A DNA stretch of 64,000 nt. It comes from Bosea sp. PAMC 26642. GTDB taxonomy: Bacteria; Pseudomonadota; Alphaproteobacteria; Rhizobiales; Beijerinckiaceae. Made by a program: the position numbers and the translations under genes. The notes below the pieces were generated by a model. The model saw only the letters and a list, made by a program, of their open reading frames with translations, was not told the DNA's origin and ran no database searches. Location: assembly GCF_001562255.1 (NCBI RefSeq), contig NZ_CP014301.1, forward strand, positions 1,488,001-1,552,000. Direction: 5' to 3'. Positions 28,806 to 40,186 of this stretch are shown in pieces (position 1 is the first letter of the stretch; the number at the start of each line of letters is the position of its first letter).

Positions 28806-31316
28806 ATGACGTCGACTCTAAAGAGCCGGTCTTCGAGAATGCGGCTCTCTCGATCCGTCGGACTTTCGGCCTTCATGTTGGCCGTAAGCGGTGGCGTTGC
28901 GTTTGCGCAGGCCGTGATAGTCCAGGGCAATCGTCGTGTGGATGCGGAGACCATCCGCTCCTATGCGACAGGGCAGGGCGGCCCGCAGGAGATCCGCCAG
29001 ACTTTGCTCGCGACCGGCATGTTCTCCAACGTGCAGGTCAGCCGCCGTGGCGCGCAGACCGTGATCTCGGTTCAGGAAAACGACACGATCAATCGCGTCG
29101 CTTTCGAAGGCAACCGCCGCGTCAAGAGCGAAATCCTGATGCAGCAGGTCGAATCCAAGGCCAATGGCCCGCTCAGCCAGGCTTTGATCGACGCCGACGC
29201 CCAGCGCCTGCGCGAGATCTATCGCCGCTCCGGCTATGGCACGACCGCGATCACCGGCCGCATCGCGCCGCTGCCGAATGGTCGCTCGGACGTCGTCTTC
29301 ACCGTCGTCGAGAGTGGCAAGACCGGCATCAAGACGATCAATTTCTCGGGCAATAACGAGTATTCGGCCGGTCGTCTTCGCGGCCTGATGAGCTCGACCG
29401 AGTCGAATTTCCTCAGCTTCATCAAGACCTCCGACGTCTATGACGCCGACCGCATCACCGCCGACCTCGAACTGGTCCGGCGCTTTTACCTGAAGAACGG
29501 CTATGCCGACTTCCAGATCGTCTCCAACACGGCGCGTTTCGATGACGCGCAAGGCGGCTGGATCCTCGACATCGTCGTCAACGAGGGGCCGCAGTACAAG
29601 GTCGGCAATGTCGCCGTAGACTCGCGTCTGCGCGATATCGATCCTGCGACGCTCCAGCGCTACCTTTCGACATCGGCCGGCGATACCTACAATGCCGAGG
29701 CGGTCGAGAAGTCGCTCCTCAACCTGACCAACGAAGTGTCGCGTCGCGGCTATGCCTTCGCGCAGGTTCGCCCGCGCGGCGACCGTGATGCGGCGGGCCG
29801 CCTGATCGGCATTACCTATGTCGTCGACGAAGGCCCGCGCGTCTATGTCGAGCGCATCAATGTGCGCGGCAACACCCGCACCCGCGACTATGTCGTTCGC
29901 CGCGAACTCGATCTCGGTGAGGGCGATGCCTATAACAAGGTTCAGATCGACCGCGCCGAGCGTCGCCTGAACAATCTCGGCTTCTTCAACAAGGTCCGCG
30001 TCACCAACGAGCCTGGCAGCGCGCCCGATCGCGTCGTCGTCAACATCGACGTCGAGGACAAGGCAACCGGCTCCTTCTCGGTTGCCGGCGGTTATTCGAC
30101 CTCGGACGGCATCATCGGCGAGGTGTCGCTCTCGGAATCGAACTTCCTCGGCCGCGGCCAGTTCGTCCGGATCGCCGGTACGCTCGGCCAGCGCACCCAG
30201 GGCATCGATTTCTCCTTCACGGAGCCCTATTTCCTCGATCGCCGCATCGCAGCGGGCTTCGACCTGTTTTCCAAGTTCAGCGATAACTACAACACCGGCC
30301 GCTTCGAGAGCCGCGTGACGGGCGGTCAGGTTCGCCTGACCTTCCCGATCACGGAAGAACTCTCGATCACGCCGCGCTATTCGCTCTATCAGACCGAAAT
30401 CGAGATCCCGAATACGGCCGAGCGGCCCTATAACGATTGTAGCGTTCCGCTTGCAGGCGTGACGCCGGGAACGGCCGGGTCCATTTACCCGGTCGCCACC
30501 ACCGCCATCAACTGCCTGACCAACGGCGAGGCGACGATCGCGGTTAAGGAGGCGGCCGGAACGACCTTGACTTCGCTCGTCGGCTTGAACTTCAACTACA
30601 ACTCGCTCGACAGCGTCCAGAGCCCGCGCAATGGTTTCATCGCGGAACTGAAGCCAGAATTTGCCGGTGTCGGCGGCGACTCGAAGTTCCTGCGCGTCTC
30701 GGCGGATGCCCGATATTATCGCGAAGTCTTCGACGATGTCGTCGGCTTCCTGCGGGTGCAGGGCGGCCACGTCCAGGCTACCAGCGGCGATCTGCGCATG
30801 ATCGACCACTATTTCCTCGGACCGACGCTGGTCCGTGGTTTTGCTCCCTCGGGCATTGGTCCGCGCGACGTCCTGAACGATCCGACGGCCAACGCGCTGG
30901 GCGGCACGACCTATTTCGGCGGCTCCGTGGAACTGCAGTTTCCGATCTTCGGTCTGCCCCGCGATCTCGGCCTGCGCGGTGCGGTCTTCGCCGATGCCGG
31001 CACGCTGTTCGACTATGACGGCGGTTCGAAGACGATCACCACGCCGACGGCTTGCCCGGCCGGCTCCGAGGCGCGCCAGTTCAATGTCGCGACGACATCG
31101 CAATACCAGACCAACGTGGCCTGCGTACGCGACAAGAACATGATCCGCTCGTCTGTCGGCGTCAGCCTGCTCTGGCAGTCGCCGCTCGGCCCGATCCGCT
31201 TCGACTATGCCTATGCCCTGTCGAAGGATGACGGCCAGTTCGACCCGGTTGCGGGCCGCAAGTTCGGCGGCGACCGCCTCCAGGCGTTCCGCTTCTCCGG
31301 CGGCACGCGCTTCTGA
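28806..31316 (+). CDS. bamA: outer-membrane protein assembly factor BamA
   Basis: BamA is the core of the BAM complex that folds beta-barrels into the outer membrane. The 836-residue product has a signal peptide ending near GGVAFAQA, five POTRA repeats (about 35-425) and a C-terminal Omp85 barrel. The barrel contains the conserved loop motif [14 protein letters not shown] and ends in FRFSGGTRF, a terminal aromatic beta-signal. In-frame starts upstream at 28773 and 28719 exist; 28806 gives the cleanest signal peptide. The 240-base gap after rseP may hold an extra promoter. Unlike in enterobacteria, no skp lies between bamA and lpxD. Confidence 0.95.
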   Translation: MTSTLKSRSSRMRLSRSVGLSAFMLAVSGGVAFAQAVIVQGNRRVDAETIRSYATGQGGPQEIRQTLLATGMFSNVQVSRRGAQTVISVQENDTINRVAFEGNRRVKSEILMQQVESKANGPLSQALIDADAQRLREIYRRSGYGTTAITGRIAPLPNGRSDVVFTVVESGKTGIKTINFSGNNEYSAGRLRGLMSSTESNFLSFIKTSDVYDADRITADLELVRRFYLKNGYADFQIVSNTARFDDAQGGWILDIVVNEGPQYKVGNVAVDSRLRDIDPATLQRYLSTSAGDTYNAEAVEKSLLNLTNEVSRRGYAFAQVRPRGDRDAAGRLIGITYVVDEGPRVYVERINVRGNTRTRDYVVRRELDLGEGDAYNKVQIDRAERRLNNLGFFNKVRVTNEPGSAPDRVVVNIDVEDKATGSFSVAGGYSTSDGIIGEVSLSESNFLGRGQFVRIAGTLGQRTQGIDFSFTEPYFLDRRIAAGFDLFSKFSDNYNTGRFESRVTGGQVRLTFPITEELSITPRYSLYQTEIEIPNTAERPYNDCSVPLAGVTPGTAGSIYPVATTAINCLTNGEATIAVKEAAGTTLTSLVGLNFNYNSLDSVQSPRNGFIAELKPEFAGVGGDSKFLRVSADARYYREVFDDVVGFLRVQGGHVQATSGDLRMIDHYFLGPTLVRGFAPSGIGPRDVLNDPTANALGGTTYFGGSVELQFPIFGLPRDLGLRGAVFADAGTLFDYDGGSKTITTPTACPAGSEARQFNVATTSQYQTNVACVRDKNMIRSSVGVSLLWQSPLGPIRFDYAYALSKDDGQFDPVAGRKFGGDRLQAFRFSGGTRF

Positions 31317-31354
31317 CGCAGTGGGGCGTTCGCGCCCCGCTTCGGATCCAGTCG

Positions 31355-32410
31355 ATGGCAGAACCCCAGTTCTTTCCGGTCGCGACCTCGCTCGATTTCG
31401 GCGAGGTCGCTTCCATGTCCGGCCTCTCCTTGCCGGAAGGCGTCGATGCGGCACGGCCGATCACCGGCGTCGCCGCGCTCGAAGCGGCGGGTTCTTCCGA
31501 TCTCGCCTATATGGACAACCCGAAATACACCGAAGCACTGGCCGTGACCGGTGCGGGCTTGTGCCTGGTTTCGGCTCGTTTCGCCGCCCGTGTCCCGGTC
31601 GGCACGACGGCTCTGGTTTCGCCGGCCCCCTACCATGCTTTTGCCCAGGTCCTGGCCCGGTTGTTTCCCGCTGCACTGAAGCCCGGATCGATGTTCGGCG
31701 CGCAGGGTGTGGCGCCCGGCGCCTTTGTCCACGCGACGGCCCGGCTCGAAGCCGGGGTCACCGTCGATCCCGGCGCCGTTGTCGGTCCCGGCGCGGAGAT
31801 CGGTGCCGGCACGGTGATCTCGGCCCACGCGGTCATCGGCCCCCAGGTCCGGATCGGGCGCGATTGCTCGATCGGCCCCGGCAGCACGCTGCAATCCACG
31901 CTGATCGGCAACCGCGTCATCATTCATCCGGGCGTGCGCATCGGCCAGGACGGCTTCGGCTTCGCCATGAGCCCCAAGGGGCACATGAAGGTGCCGCAAA
32001 TCGGGCGCGTCATCATTCAGGACGATGTCGAGATCGGCGCCAACACCTGCATCGATCGCGGCGCCAGCCGTGACACGGTGATCGGCGAGGGCACCAAGAT
32101 CGATAACTTGGTCCAGATCGGCCATAACGTCGTCATCGGTCGCCATTGCGTCATCGTTGCGCAGGTCGGCATCGCCGGTTCCACGACGCTCGAGGATTTC
32201 GTCGTCCTCGGTGGCCAGGTCGGTCTTGCAGGCCATCTGACCGTCGGCATGGGCGCGCAGGTCGCGGCACAAAGCGGCGTCGCGGGCGACGTTCCGCGTG
32301 GTGCACGTTATGGCGGCTCTCCGGCGCAGCCGGCGCTGAGCTGGGCGCGCGAGAGCGCGCTGCTGAAGTCGCTGGTCGCAAACCGTGGCAAAGGCCGGAC
32401 CCCGAGCTGA
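31355..32410 (+). CDS. lpxD: UDP-3-O-(3-hydroxyacyl)glucosamine N-acyltransferase
   Basis: LpxD adds the N-linked acyl chain to UDP-3-O-acylglucosamine, the third step of lipid A synthesis. The 351-residue protein has the N-terminal uridine-binding domain ([15 protein letters not shown]) and a left-handed beta-helix of hexapeptide repeats ([16 protein letters not shown] and others), with the catalytic His in [10 protein letters not shown] and a C-terminal helical tail. It begins 38 bases after bamA and is followed, after a 176-base gap with two hairpins, by fabZ. Confidence 0.95.
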   Translation: MAEPQFFPVATSLDFGEVASMSGLSLPEGVDAARPITGVAALEAAGSSDLAYMDNPKYTEALAVTGAGLCLVSARFAARVPVGTTALVSPAPYHAFAQVLARLFPAALKPGSMFGAQGVAPGAFVHATARLEAGVTVDPGAVVGPGAEIGAGTVISAHAVIGPQVRIGRDCSIGPGSTLQSTLIGNRVIIHPGVRIGQDGFGFAMSPKGHMKVPQIGRVIIQDDVEIGANTCIDRGASRDTVIGEGTKIDNLVQIGHNVVIGRHCVIVAQVGIAGSTTLEDFVVLGGQVGLAGHLTVGMGAQVAAQSGVAGDVPRGARYGGSPAQPALSWARESALLKSLVANRGKGRTPS

Positions 32411-32444
32411 TCGGCCAGCGCCACGCCTGTCGCGATCCTACGTT

Positions 32445-32464
32445 GGGATGCTCCGGTGCATCCC
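32445..32464 (+). promoter_or_regulatory. stem-loop 1 in the lpxD-fabZ spacer
   Basis: GGGATGC and GCATCCC form a perfect seven-base-pair stem with a six-base loop, 35 bases after the lpxD stop. No T run follows. It may protect or process the transcript rather than terminate it. Confidence 0.4.
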
Positions 32465-32481
32465 GGTTCATGAGCACGAGG

Positions 32482-32503
32482 CTGGCAGCAATTGGCCTGC
32501 CAG
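32482..32503 (+). promoter_or_regulatory. stem-loop 2 in the lpxD-fabZ spacer
   Basis: CTGGCAG pairs perfectly with CTGCCAG across an eight-base loop, 18 bases after the first hairpin and 83 bases before fabZ. Two consecutive stems in an otherwise tightly packed operon suggest a deliberate RNA element. Confidence 0.4.
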
Positions 32504-32586
32504 AGATGTTGGCGTCGCGCGTTGACGCGGCTAGAACGGATCGATGATGCGGCCGCTCGGACGGCTCGCACGGGAGAGAAGAAACG

Positions 32587-33045
32587 ATGACCGAGGCGAC
32601 GACGGCGCTGGGTGTGGCCGACATCCAGAAGATCATGGCCTGCATTCCGCACCGCTATCCTTTCCTGCTCGTCGACAAGGTCGTCGAAATCAACGGCGAC
32701 GAGTCCGGCGTTGGCATCAAGAACGTCACCATCAACGAGCCCCAGTTCACCGGTCACTTCCCGGGCCGGCCGGTCTTTCCAGGCGTGCTGATGATCGAGG
32801 CGATGGCGCAGACGGCCGGCGTGCTCGTCGTCAGTTCGCGCGGCGAGGCCGACCCGGCGGTCAGCAGCGTGCTGTTCACGACGATCGACAAGGCCAAGTT
32901 CCGCAAGCCGGTCGTGCCGGGCGACACGTTGCGCTTTCACCTGACCAAAGTCGCGCGCAAGCGCAACATCTGGTTCTACCGTGGCGAGGCCAGGGTCGAT
33001 GGCGTGCTGGTGGCCGAGGCCGACCTTTCGGCCATGGTCGTCTGA
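32587..33045 (+). CDS. fabZ: 3-hydroxyacyl-ACP dehydratase FabZ
   Basis: FabZ removes water from 3-hydroxyacyl-ACP during fatty acid elongation and competes with LpxA/LpxD for the same hydroxyacyl-ACP pool. The 152-residue hot-dog-fold protein carries CIPHRYPFLLVDKVVE, the catalytic His in GHFPGRPVFPGVLMIEAMAQ and the catalytic Glu in the same stretch. GGGAGAG precedes the ATG. It sits between lpxD and lpxA, which makes the balance between membrane fatty acids and lipid A part of one operon. Confidence 0.96.
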   Translation: MTEATTALGVADIQKIMACIPHRYPFLLVDKVVEINGDESGVGIKNVTINEPQFTGHFPGRPVFPGVLMIEAMAQTAGVLVVSSRGEADPAVSSVLFTTIDKAKFRKPVVPGDTLRFHLTKVARKRNIWFYRGEARVDGVLVAEADLSAMVV

Positions 33046-33077
33046 GCCAAAGCGTCGACATAAGGACAAATGATTCC

Positions 33078-33887
33078 ATGAGCGTCACCATCCACCCGAT
33101 GTCGATCGTCGACCCGAATGCGCGCCTCGGTGATGGCGTCATGGTCGGCCCGTTCTGCACCGTCGGCGCCGATGTCGTGCTGGGCGAGGGCGTCGAACTC
33201 GTCAGCCATGTCGCCGTAGCCGGACGCACCGCGATCGGCGCCCGCACAAAAATCTATCCCTTCGCCTCGATCGGCCATCCGCCTCAGGACCTGAAATACC
33301 ATGGCGAGCCCTCGACGCTGACGATCGGAGCCGATTGCATTATCCGCGAAGGCGTGACCATGAATCCCGGTACCGAGGGCGGCGGCATGAAGACCATCAT
33401 CGGCGACAAATGCTTCTTTCTGGCCAACTCCCATGTCGCGCATGACACGCAGATCGGCGACAGCGTCATCTTCTCAAACAATGTGATGTGCGCCGGCCAT
33501 GTGAAGGTCGGCAACTTCGTCATCGTCGGCGGCGGCACCGGCCTGCACCAGTTCATCCGCGTCGGCGACCATGCCTTCATCGGTGGCGGGGCAGGGGTGA
33601 TGCATGATGTCATCCCCTTCGGCATGGTGCGCGACAACCCGGCCCATCTCGCCGGGCTCAACCTCGTCGGCCTGCGCCGCCGCGGCTTTTCGCGCGAGCA
33701 TATCCATGAACTCCGCCGCGCCTACCGGCTGCTCTTTGCCGACGAGGGCACACTTGCCGAGCGCGTCGAGGATGTCGGCAGCGAATTCGCCTCGCATCCG
33801 CTGATCCACGAGATTCTGGACTTTATCCGTGTCGGCGGCGAGCGCGCCATCTGCGTTCCGCACGACGTCAACGCGCTGGATCGGTGA
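33078..33887 (+). CDS. lpxA: acyl-ACP:UDP-N-acetylglucosamine O-acyltransferase
   Basis: LpxA catalyses the first step of lipid A synthesis. The 269-residue protein begins MSVTIHPMSIVDPNARLGDG and is mostly left-handed beta-helix, with the catalytic His in LANSHVAHDTQIGDSVIF and a C-terminal helical domain (LRRRGFSREHIHELRRAYR). It starts 33 bases after fabZ with AAGGA upstream. The stop overlaps the GTG of lpxI (GTGA). Confidence 0.96.
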   Translation: MSVTIHPMSIVDPNARLGDGVMVGPFCTVGADVVLGEGVELVSHVAVAGRTAIGARTKIYPFASIGHPPQDLKYHGEPSTLTIGADCIIREGVTMNPGTEGGGMKTIIGDKCFFLANSHVAHDTQIGDSVIFSNNVMCAGHVKVGNFVIVGGGTGLHQFIRVGDHAFIGGGAGVMHDVIPFGMVRDNPAHLAGLNLVGLRRRGFSREHIHELRRAYRLLFADEGTLAERVEDVGSEFASHPLIHEILDFIRVGGERAICVPHDVNALDR

Positions 33888-34744
33888 GCGGCGATCCGGC
33901 CGGGATGGCACCGACACGACCTCTCGGCATCATCGCAGGCGGCGGCGACTACCCGCCGCGCCTCGCACGCCTGGCGGCTCAGCAGGGGCGCGAGGTCTTC
34001 ATAGCGGCACTCGACGGCGTCGCGAACCCGTCCGCCTTTGCCGATTCCGATGTTCGGAGCTACCGCCTGGGCCAGCTCGGCCGCCTGCTGGATGAGTTGC
34101 GCCGGCGCGAGATCGGCGACCTTGTTTTGATCGGCGGGCTGCCGCGCCCCAGCTTCAGTGCACTGATGCCGGAGGCCTCGACGCTGAAATACCTGCCGCA
34201 TTTCGCCCGCGCCTTCCAGGGCGGCGACGATCATCTGCTCAGGGGCGTGGTGCAGTTCTTCGAGACGCAGGGCTTCAGGGTTCTCGGCCCGGCCGATATC
34301 GCCCCCGAATTGACCGCCCCGCTGGGCCCCTGTGGCCGGACCCGCCCATCGGCAGTGATGCAGGCCACGATCACGCGCGGCTTTGCCCTGCTGGAAGCGC
34401 TCTCGCCCTTCGATATCGGCCAGGCCGCCATATTGGCGGATCATCGCGTCATCGCAGTCGAAGCCGCCGAAGGTACGGACGCGATGCTCCGCCGTGTTGC
34501 CGATCTGACAGCGGCTGGTCGGCTGAAGCTCGCGAAAGGCGACGGCGTCATGGTCAAGGCGCCCAAGCGAGGGCAGGATCTGCGCGTCGACATGCCGGCT
34601 ATCGGCGCCGAGACGTTGCGCGGCCTCGCGAATGCCGGGCTGGCGGGCGTTGCCGTCAAAGCCGGCAGCGTGCTGTTGGGAGACACCGCAGAACTTGGGC
34701 GACTTGCGGACAGGCACGCCCTGTTCGTCGAGGGCATCGCGTGA
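33884..34744 (+). CDS. lpxI: UDP-2,3-diacylglucosamine pyrophosphatase LpxI
   Basis: LpxI hydrolyses UDP-2,3-diacylglucosamine to lipid X and UMP. Most alphaproteobacteria use it in place of the metallophosphoesterase LpxH. The 286-residue protein starts GIIAGGGDYPPRLARLA after a short leader and contains LVLIGGLPRPSFSAL, AILADHRVIAVEAAEGTDAM and LAGVAVKAGSVLL, as in the DUF1009/LpxI family. It begins at a GTG overlapping lpxA (an ATG at 33905 is also possible) and its stop overlaps lpxB, so lpxA-lpxI-lpxB is likely translated as a coupled unit. Confidence 0.92.
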   Translation: MSGDPAGMAPTRPLGIIAGGGDYPPRLARLAAQQGREVFIAALDGVANPSAFADSDVRSYRLGQLGRLLDELRRREIGDLVLIGGLPRPSFSALMPEASTLKYLPHFARAFQGGDDHLLRGVVQFFETQGFRVLGPADIAPELTAPLGPCGRTRPSAVMQATITRGFALLEALSPFDIGQAAILADHRVIAVEAAEGTDAMLRRVADLTAAGRLKLAKGDGVMVKAPKRGQDLRVDMPAIGAETLRGLANAGLAGVAVKAGSVLLGDTAELGRLADRHALFVEGIA

Positions 34745-35913
34745 GCGAGCCGTTCCGTCTTGCCATCATTGCCGGCGAAACGTCAGGGGACGCGCTCGCC
34801 GTTCCGTTCATCGCAAGTCTGCGGGAACGGCTGGGCGACAGGCCGCTCGCTCTCGCCGGCGTCGGCGGCCATCGCCTGATCGAGCAGGGGCTGGAAGCGT
34901 TCTTCCCTCAGGCCGACATCGCCGTGATGGGCTTCGGGCCCGTGGTCGCACGCCTCCCGTTGCTGCTGCGTCGCATGGAGGATGCCGCCAGAGGCGTCGT
35001 TGCGTTCAAGCCCGACCTGCTTTTGACCATCGACAGCCCCGACTTTTCGCTCCGGGTTGCGAAGAAAGTCCGCAGCCGAGCACCTGCCATCCCGATCGTG
35101 CACTGGGTCTGTCCGAGCGTCTGGGCCTGGCGCTCGGGCCGCGCTCGCCGGATGGCGCCCCATATCGACTCCATCCTGGCCTTGCTGCCGTTCGAGCCGG
35201 CTGCGCTCGAACGATTGCACGGCCCCAGGACAGTCTATGTCGGCCATCCCCTGATGGAGCGCCTCGGCGATCTGCGGCCGAACGCCACTGAAGCGGCCCA
35301 TCGGGTCGATGGCAAGAACCCTGTCATCCTCGTTCTGCCGGGCAGTCGCCGCTCCGAAATCCACCACCTGATGCCGGTCTTCGGTCGCGCCATCGAGCAG
35401 GTCGCGGCAGCGCTGCCGGGCACCCGCTTCGTTCTGCCCGCCGTCGCTCATCTGGCAGACGCGATCCGCGAAATCACATCGGAATGGAAAGTCCGGCCCG
35501 AGATCGTCGAAGGCGAGCCCGCCAAGCAGGCCGCCTTCCGTTCGGCGCGGGCCGCGCTGGCGGCGTCGGGCACGGTGACGCTCGAACTCGCGCTGTCGCA
35601 GGTGCCGACGGTTGCCGCCTATCGCGGCGCCGGCTGGGAAGCTGCCATTGCCCGGCGCCTGATCAAACTGCCGAGCGTGATCCTGCCCAATCTCATCCTC
35701 GGCCGACGCGTCGTACCGGAGTTCATACAGAACGATGCCTCGCCTGAAACGCTGAGCCGGCATCTGCTCGACGCACTCGCTGACGGCCCTTCGCGCGCGA
35801 ACCAGCTTGCCGGCTTCACCGAGGTCGAGACGATCATGAGTGCGGCCGGCAGGAGCCCGGCCGCCAATGCAGTGGACGCCGCGCTGGCCCTGGTGGCAGC
35901 TCGGCGCGGCTAG
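34741..35913 (+). CDS. lpxB: lipid A disaccharide synthase
   Basis: LpxB joins lipid X to UDP-2,3-diacylglucosamine to make the lipid A disaccharide. The 390-residue GT-B family protein begins with LAIIAGETSGDALAVPFIAS and contains PIVHWVCPSVWAWRSGRAR, YVGHPLMERLGDL and LVLPGSRRSEI, all typical. It starts at a GTG overlapping lpxI and is the last gene of the rightward lipid A run. It ends one base from the end of the convergent Bug-type gene, leaving no room for a terminator between them. Confidence 0.95.
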   Translation: MSEPFRLAIIAGETSGDALAVPFIASLRERLGDRPLALAGVGGHRLIEQGLEAFFPQADIAVMGFGPVVARLPLLLRRMEDAARGVVAFKPDLLLTIDSPDFSLRVAKKVRSRAPAIPIVHWVCPSVWAWRSGRARRMAPHIDSILALLPFEPAALERLHGPRTVYVGHPLMERLGDLRPNATEAAHRVDGKNPVILVLPGSRRSEIHHLMPVFGRAIEQVAAALPGTRFVLPAVAHLADAIREITSEWKVRPEIVEGEPAKQAAFRSARAALAASGTVTLELALSQVPTVAAYRGAGWEAAIARRLIKLPSVILPNLILGRRVVPEFIQNDASPETLSRHLLDALADGPSRANQLAGFTEVETIMSAAGRSPAANAVDAALALVAARRG

Positions 35914-35914
35914 A

Positions 35915-36910
35915 TCACTCGAGCGCGGCGCCCGACGCCTTGGCGATCGGGAACCACCTCGCCACCTCGACCTTGACATGCTCGCCGAGCGCTTCCGGCG
36001 TGGAGCCGACGATGTCGGCACTGACGTCGGTGAGGCGCTGCTTCACGGTGGGGTCGGTCAACGCCTTGTTGGCTGCGGCATTGAGCTTGTCGATGACGGC
36101 CTTGGGCATGTTCGCCGGGCCGAACAATGCGTTCCAGGTATAGGTCTCGTAGCCGGCAAGCCCGCCCTCGGCGATCGTCGGCAGGTCCGGGAATGAGGCG
36201 ACCCGCGCCTTGGTGGTGACGCCGATCGCGCGAAGCTGCCCGCTGCGGATGAACTGGTCCGACGAGGGCAAATTGTCGAACATGATCGGCACCGCGCCCG
36301 CGACCACATCGTTCAGCGCCGGCCCCGCGCCGCGATAGGGCACATGGTTCATCTGCACGCCGCCGATCGACTTGAACAGCTCGCCCGACAGATGCAGCGG
36401 CGTGCCGACACCCGACGAGGCGTAGGAGTACTTGCCGGGATTGTCCTTCAGGATCTTGATCACCTCCTGCACCGTCTTGGCCGGGAAGTCCGGGTGAACG
36501 ACCATGACGTTCGGAACGATTGCCAGCAGCGAGATCGGTGTGAAATCCTTGACCGGATCGAAGGTCACCGTCTTGAGGATCGCGGGATTGAGCGCATGGG
36601 TCGAGATCGTGCCCATTAGGATCGTGTAGCCGTCAGGCGCAGCCCGGGCGACCGCCGTCGAGCCGATATTGCCCCCGGCACCGGCCCGGTTCTCGATCAC
36701 GACGTTCTGGCCGAGCAACTCGCCCATCTTCTGCCCGACGAGCCGCGCGACGATATCGGTCGAGCCGCCGGCGGCGAAGGGCACGATCAGCGTGATCGGC
36801 TTGCTGGGAAAATTGGCCTGGGCCTGGGCGAGGCCGGAAGGCCCCGCGACGGACAGCGCCGATGCACCGGCCAGGAATATTCTGCGATTGACGGCGTGGT
36901 ATTCTGACAT
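35915..36910 (-). CDS. tripartite tricarboxylate transporter substrate-binding protein (Bug/TctC family)
   Basis: This is a periplasmic binding protein of 331 residues. The N-terminus MSEYHAVNRRIFLAGASALS continues to a cleavage region near GLAQAQA; the NRR pair gives it a Tat-like look. The mature part has the Bug signature FPSKPITLIVPFAAGGSTD, then VVIENRAGAGGNIGS and HVPYRGAGPALNDVVAG. Such proteins bind carboxylates or other small ligands; only a minority sit beside TctA/TctB membrane genes, and none are here. GGGAGG lies five bases before the ATG at 36910; the frame extends to 37012 but without support. It lies downstream of gltA, separated by a terminator. Confidence 0.9.
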   Translation of the reverse strand: MSEYHAVNRRIFLAGASALSVAGPSGLAQAQANFPSKPITLIVPFAAGGSTDIVARLVGQKMGELLGQNVVIENRAGAGGNIGSTAVARAAPDGYTILMGTISTHALNPAILKTVTFDPVKDFTPISLLAIVPNVMVVHPDFPAKTVQEVIKILKDNPGKYSYASSGVGTPLHLSGELFKSIGGVQMNHVPYRGAGPALNDVVAGAVPIMFDNLPSSDQFIRSGQLRAIGVTTKARVASFPDLPTIAEGGLAGYETYTWNALFGPANMPKAVIDKLNAAANKALTDPTVKQRLTDVSADIVGSTPEALGEHVKVEVARWFPIAKASGAALE

Positions 36911-36980
36911 GAGACCTCCCAAAGAGTTGGGCGGACTATAGCGCAGGATCGCCGGCAAAAAAGCCATCACAAGGTCGCGG

Positions 36981-37017
36981 AAACGAAAACGGCCGCGACG
37001 GTCTCCCGTCACGGCCG
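36981..37017 (-). terminator. intrinsic terminator downstream of gltA
   Basis: Read on the minus strand, CGGCCG-T-GACGG and CCGTC-G-CGGCCG form a long stem with loop GAGA, followed by TTTTCGTTT. It lies 24 bases beyond the gltA stop and should end its transcript before the Bug-type gene. Confidence 0.85.
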
Positions 37018-37040
37018 GATATCGATGAAAGTCGAGGGCC

Positions 37041-38330
<1,290 letters not shown>

Positions 38331-38614
38331 CGATACCGATCCTTTCAGGCTCGTTGCTGATCAATCGCTTTTCCGTCAGGCCCGACACCCGATTGTGGCG
38401 CACGAGACATCTCAGTCATCCGAAGGCCTGGACGTGACGGCACGGTGACGGAAAGCAAATGCGGATACGAGGCAGGAAGGCGGTTCATCCAACTGATATT
38501 CAAGCAATATTTGTGCCCGCCCCACCACGCGGCGGACCGGACACGTGCCGCGTCACTAGACCATTTGCATAAGCGGTTCAACCAAGCCGAAAGACGGTCC
38601 GCAACTCCCCCGCG

Positions 38615-40033
38615 TCATGCCTGATCGCCCAGTCGCGCCAGCGTCTCCTCGCGGCCAAGCACCGCCATCACGTCGAACAGGCCAGGCGACATCGCACGCC
38701 CCGTCAGCGCCGCCCGCAGCGGCTGCGCCGCCTGGCCGAGCTTCAAGTTGTTCTCTTCCGCGTAACCGCGCACGGCCGCCTCCAATGCTTCCGTGGACCA
38801 GTCGTTCACGGCCTCCAGCTTCTCGGTCAATCCCGGCAGACGCTGTTTTGCGGCGTCGTCAAGCAGGGCGGCGGCTTTCGCGTCGAGCTGCAGGGGGCGC
38901 TTGGCATAGAGATAATAGGCGCTGTCGAGCAGCTCGATCAGCGTCTTGGCACGATCTTTCAGTCCCGGCATCGCCGCCAGGAACCGTGCCTCCAGCTCGG
39001 ACGAAAGTGTTCCGGCCAAGCCGCGCGCCGGTCCGATCTCGGGCAGGATTACCTTCAATGCCTCGAGCAGGTCGCGAGCTTCCGACTGGCGCATATAAAG
39101 GCCGTTGAGGCTCTCGAGCTTGGCATAATCGAAGCGCGCGGCAGAGCGCCCGATCGAGGAGAGGTTGAACAGCGAGATCATCTCCTCGGTAGAAAAGATC
39201 TCCTGGTCGCCATGGCTCCAGCCCAGCCGCAGCAGGTAATTGCGCACGGCCGCCGGCAGGTAGCCCATCGAACGATAGGCGTCGACGCCGAGCGCGCCAT
39301 GGCGCTTGGAGAGCTTTGCGCCGTCGGCGCCATGGATCAGCGGGATATGCGACATGCTCGGCACGCTCCAGCCCATCGCCTGGTAGATCTGCGTCTGCCG
39401 CGCGGCATTGGTCAGGTGGTCGTCGCCACGGATGACATGGGTCACCCCCATGTCGTGGTCGTCGACCACGACGGCGAGCATATAGGTCGGGTTGCCGTCA
39501 GAGCGCAGCAGCACGAGATCGTCGAGATTCTCGTTCTGCCAGACGACCCGACCCTGGACCTCGTCCTCGACCACGGTCTCCCCAGTCTGCGGTGCGCGCA
39601 GTCGGATCACCGGCTTGACGCCGGCCGGCGCGGTCGCCGGATCGCGATCGCGCCAGCGCCCGTCATAGCGCATCGGCTTGCCGGCGGCCTTGGCCTGCTC
39701 TCGCATCTCGTCGAGCTCGGCCGGCGTCGCATAGCAATGATAGGCATTGCCGGCTGCGAGCATCTGCTGTGCCACCTCGCGATGCCGCTCGGCGCGGGAA
39801 AATTGGTAGACCGTATCCCCGTCCCAATCGAGACCGAGCCAGTTCAGCCCATCGAGGATCGCCGCGATCGCGGGCTCCGTCGAACGCTCGCGGTCGGTAT
39901 CCTCGATGCGTAGCAGCATCTTGCCGCCATGACGGCGAGCATAGAGCCAGTTGAACAGCGCCGTCCGCCCGCCGCCGATATGCAGGAAACCGGTGGGCGA
40001 GGGGGCAAAGCGCGTGACGACGGCATCGGTCAT
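38615..40033 (-). CDS. gltX: glutamyl-tRNA synthetase
   Basis: GltX is a class I aminoacyl-tRNA synthetase that charges tRNA-Glu, and in many alphaproteobacteria also tRNA-Gln for later amidation. The 472-residue protein begins [20 protein letters not shown], which includes the HIGH-type motif, and has the KMSKS-type loop as [16 protein letters not shown]. The frame is open to 40102, but family similarity starts at 40033. It is divergent from comEC, with about 150 bases between them, and lies upstream of gltA in the same direction. Confidence 0.95.
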   Translation of the reverse strand: MTDAVVTRFAPSPTGFLHIGGGRTALFNWLYARRHGGKMLLRIEDTDRERSTEPAIAAILDGLNWLGLDWDGDTVYQFSRAERHREVAQQMLAAGNAYHCYATPAELDEMREQAKAAGKPMRYDGRWRDRDPATAPAGVKPVIRLRAPQTGETVVEDEVQGRVVWQNENLDDLVLLRSDGNPTYMLAVVVDDHDMGVTHVIRGDDHLTNAARQTQIYQAMGWSVPSMSHIPLIHGADGAKLSKRHGALGVDAYRSMGYLPAAVRNYLLRLGWSHGDQEIFSTEEMISLFNLSSIGRSAARFDYAKLESLNGLYMRQSEARDLLEALKVILPEIGPARGLAGTLSSELEARFLAAMPGLKDRAKTLIELLDSAYYLYAKRPLQLDAKAAALLDDAAKQRLPGLTEKLEAVNDWSTEALEAAVRGYAEENNLKLGQAAQPLRAALTGRAMSPGLFDVMAVLGREETLARLGDQA

Positions 40034-40186
40034 AGAAGGCAGGCTCCAACCGGACGGCAGAGGAAAAGTCCGGAGCAAAGAACATAAAAGAGCCGACGAC
40101 ATGACATCCGGCGCGGCCCCTGTAACATGGCTCTGCCGCCCGCGTTAAGCGCAACCTCGCGTCCGGCTGGAGCAGGGGACCGGCCG

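Noticed and set aside
28818..31454. 878-residue open frame on the minus strand opposite bamA
   Set aside because: Antisense shadow of bamA; no recognisable motif and no ribosome-binding site.
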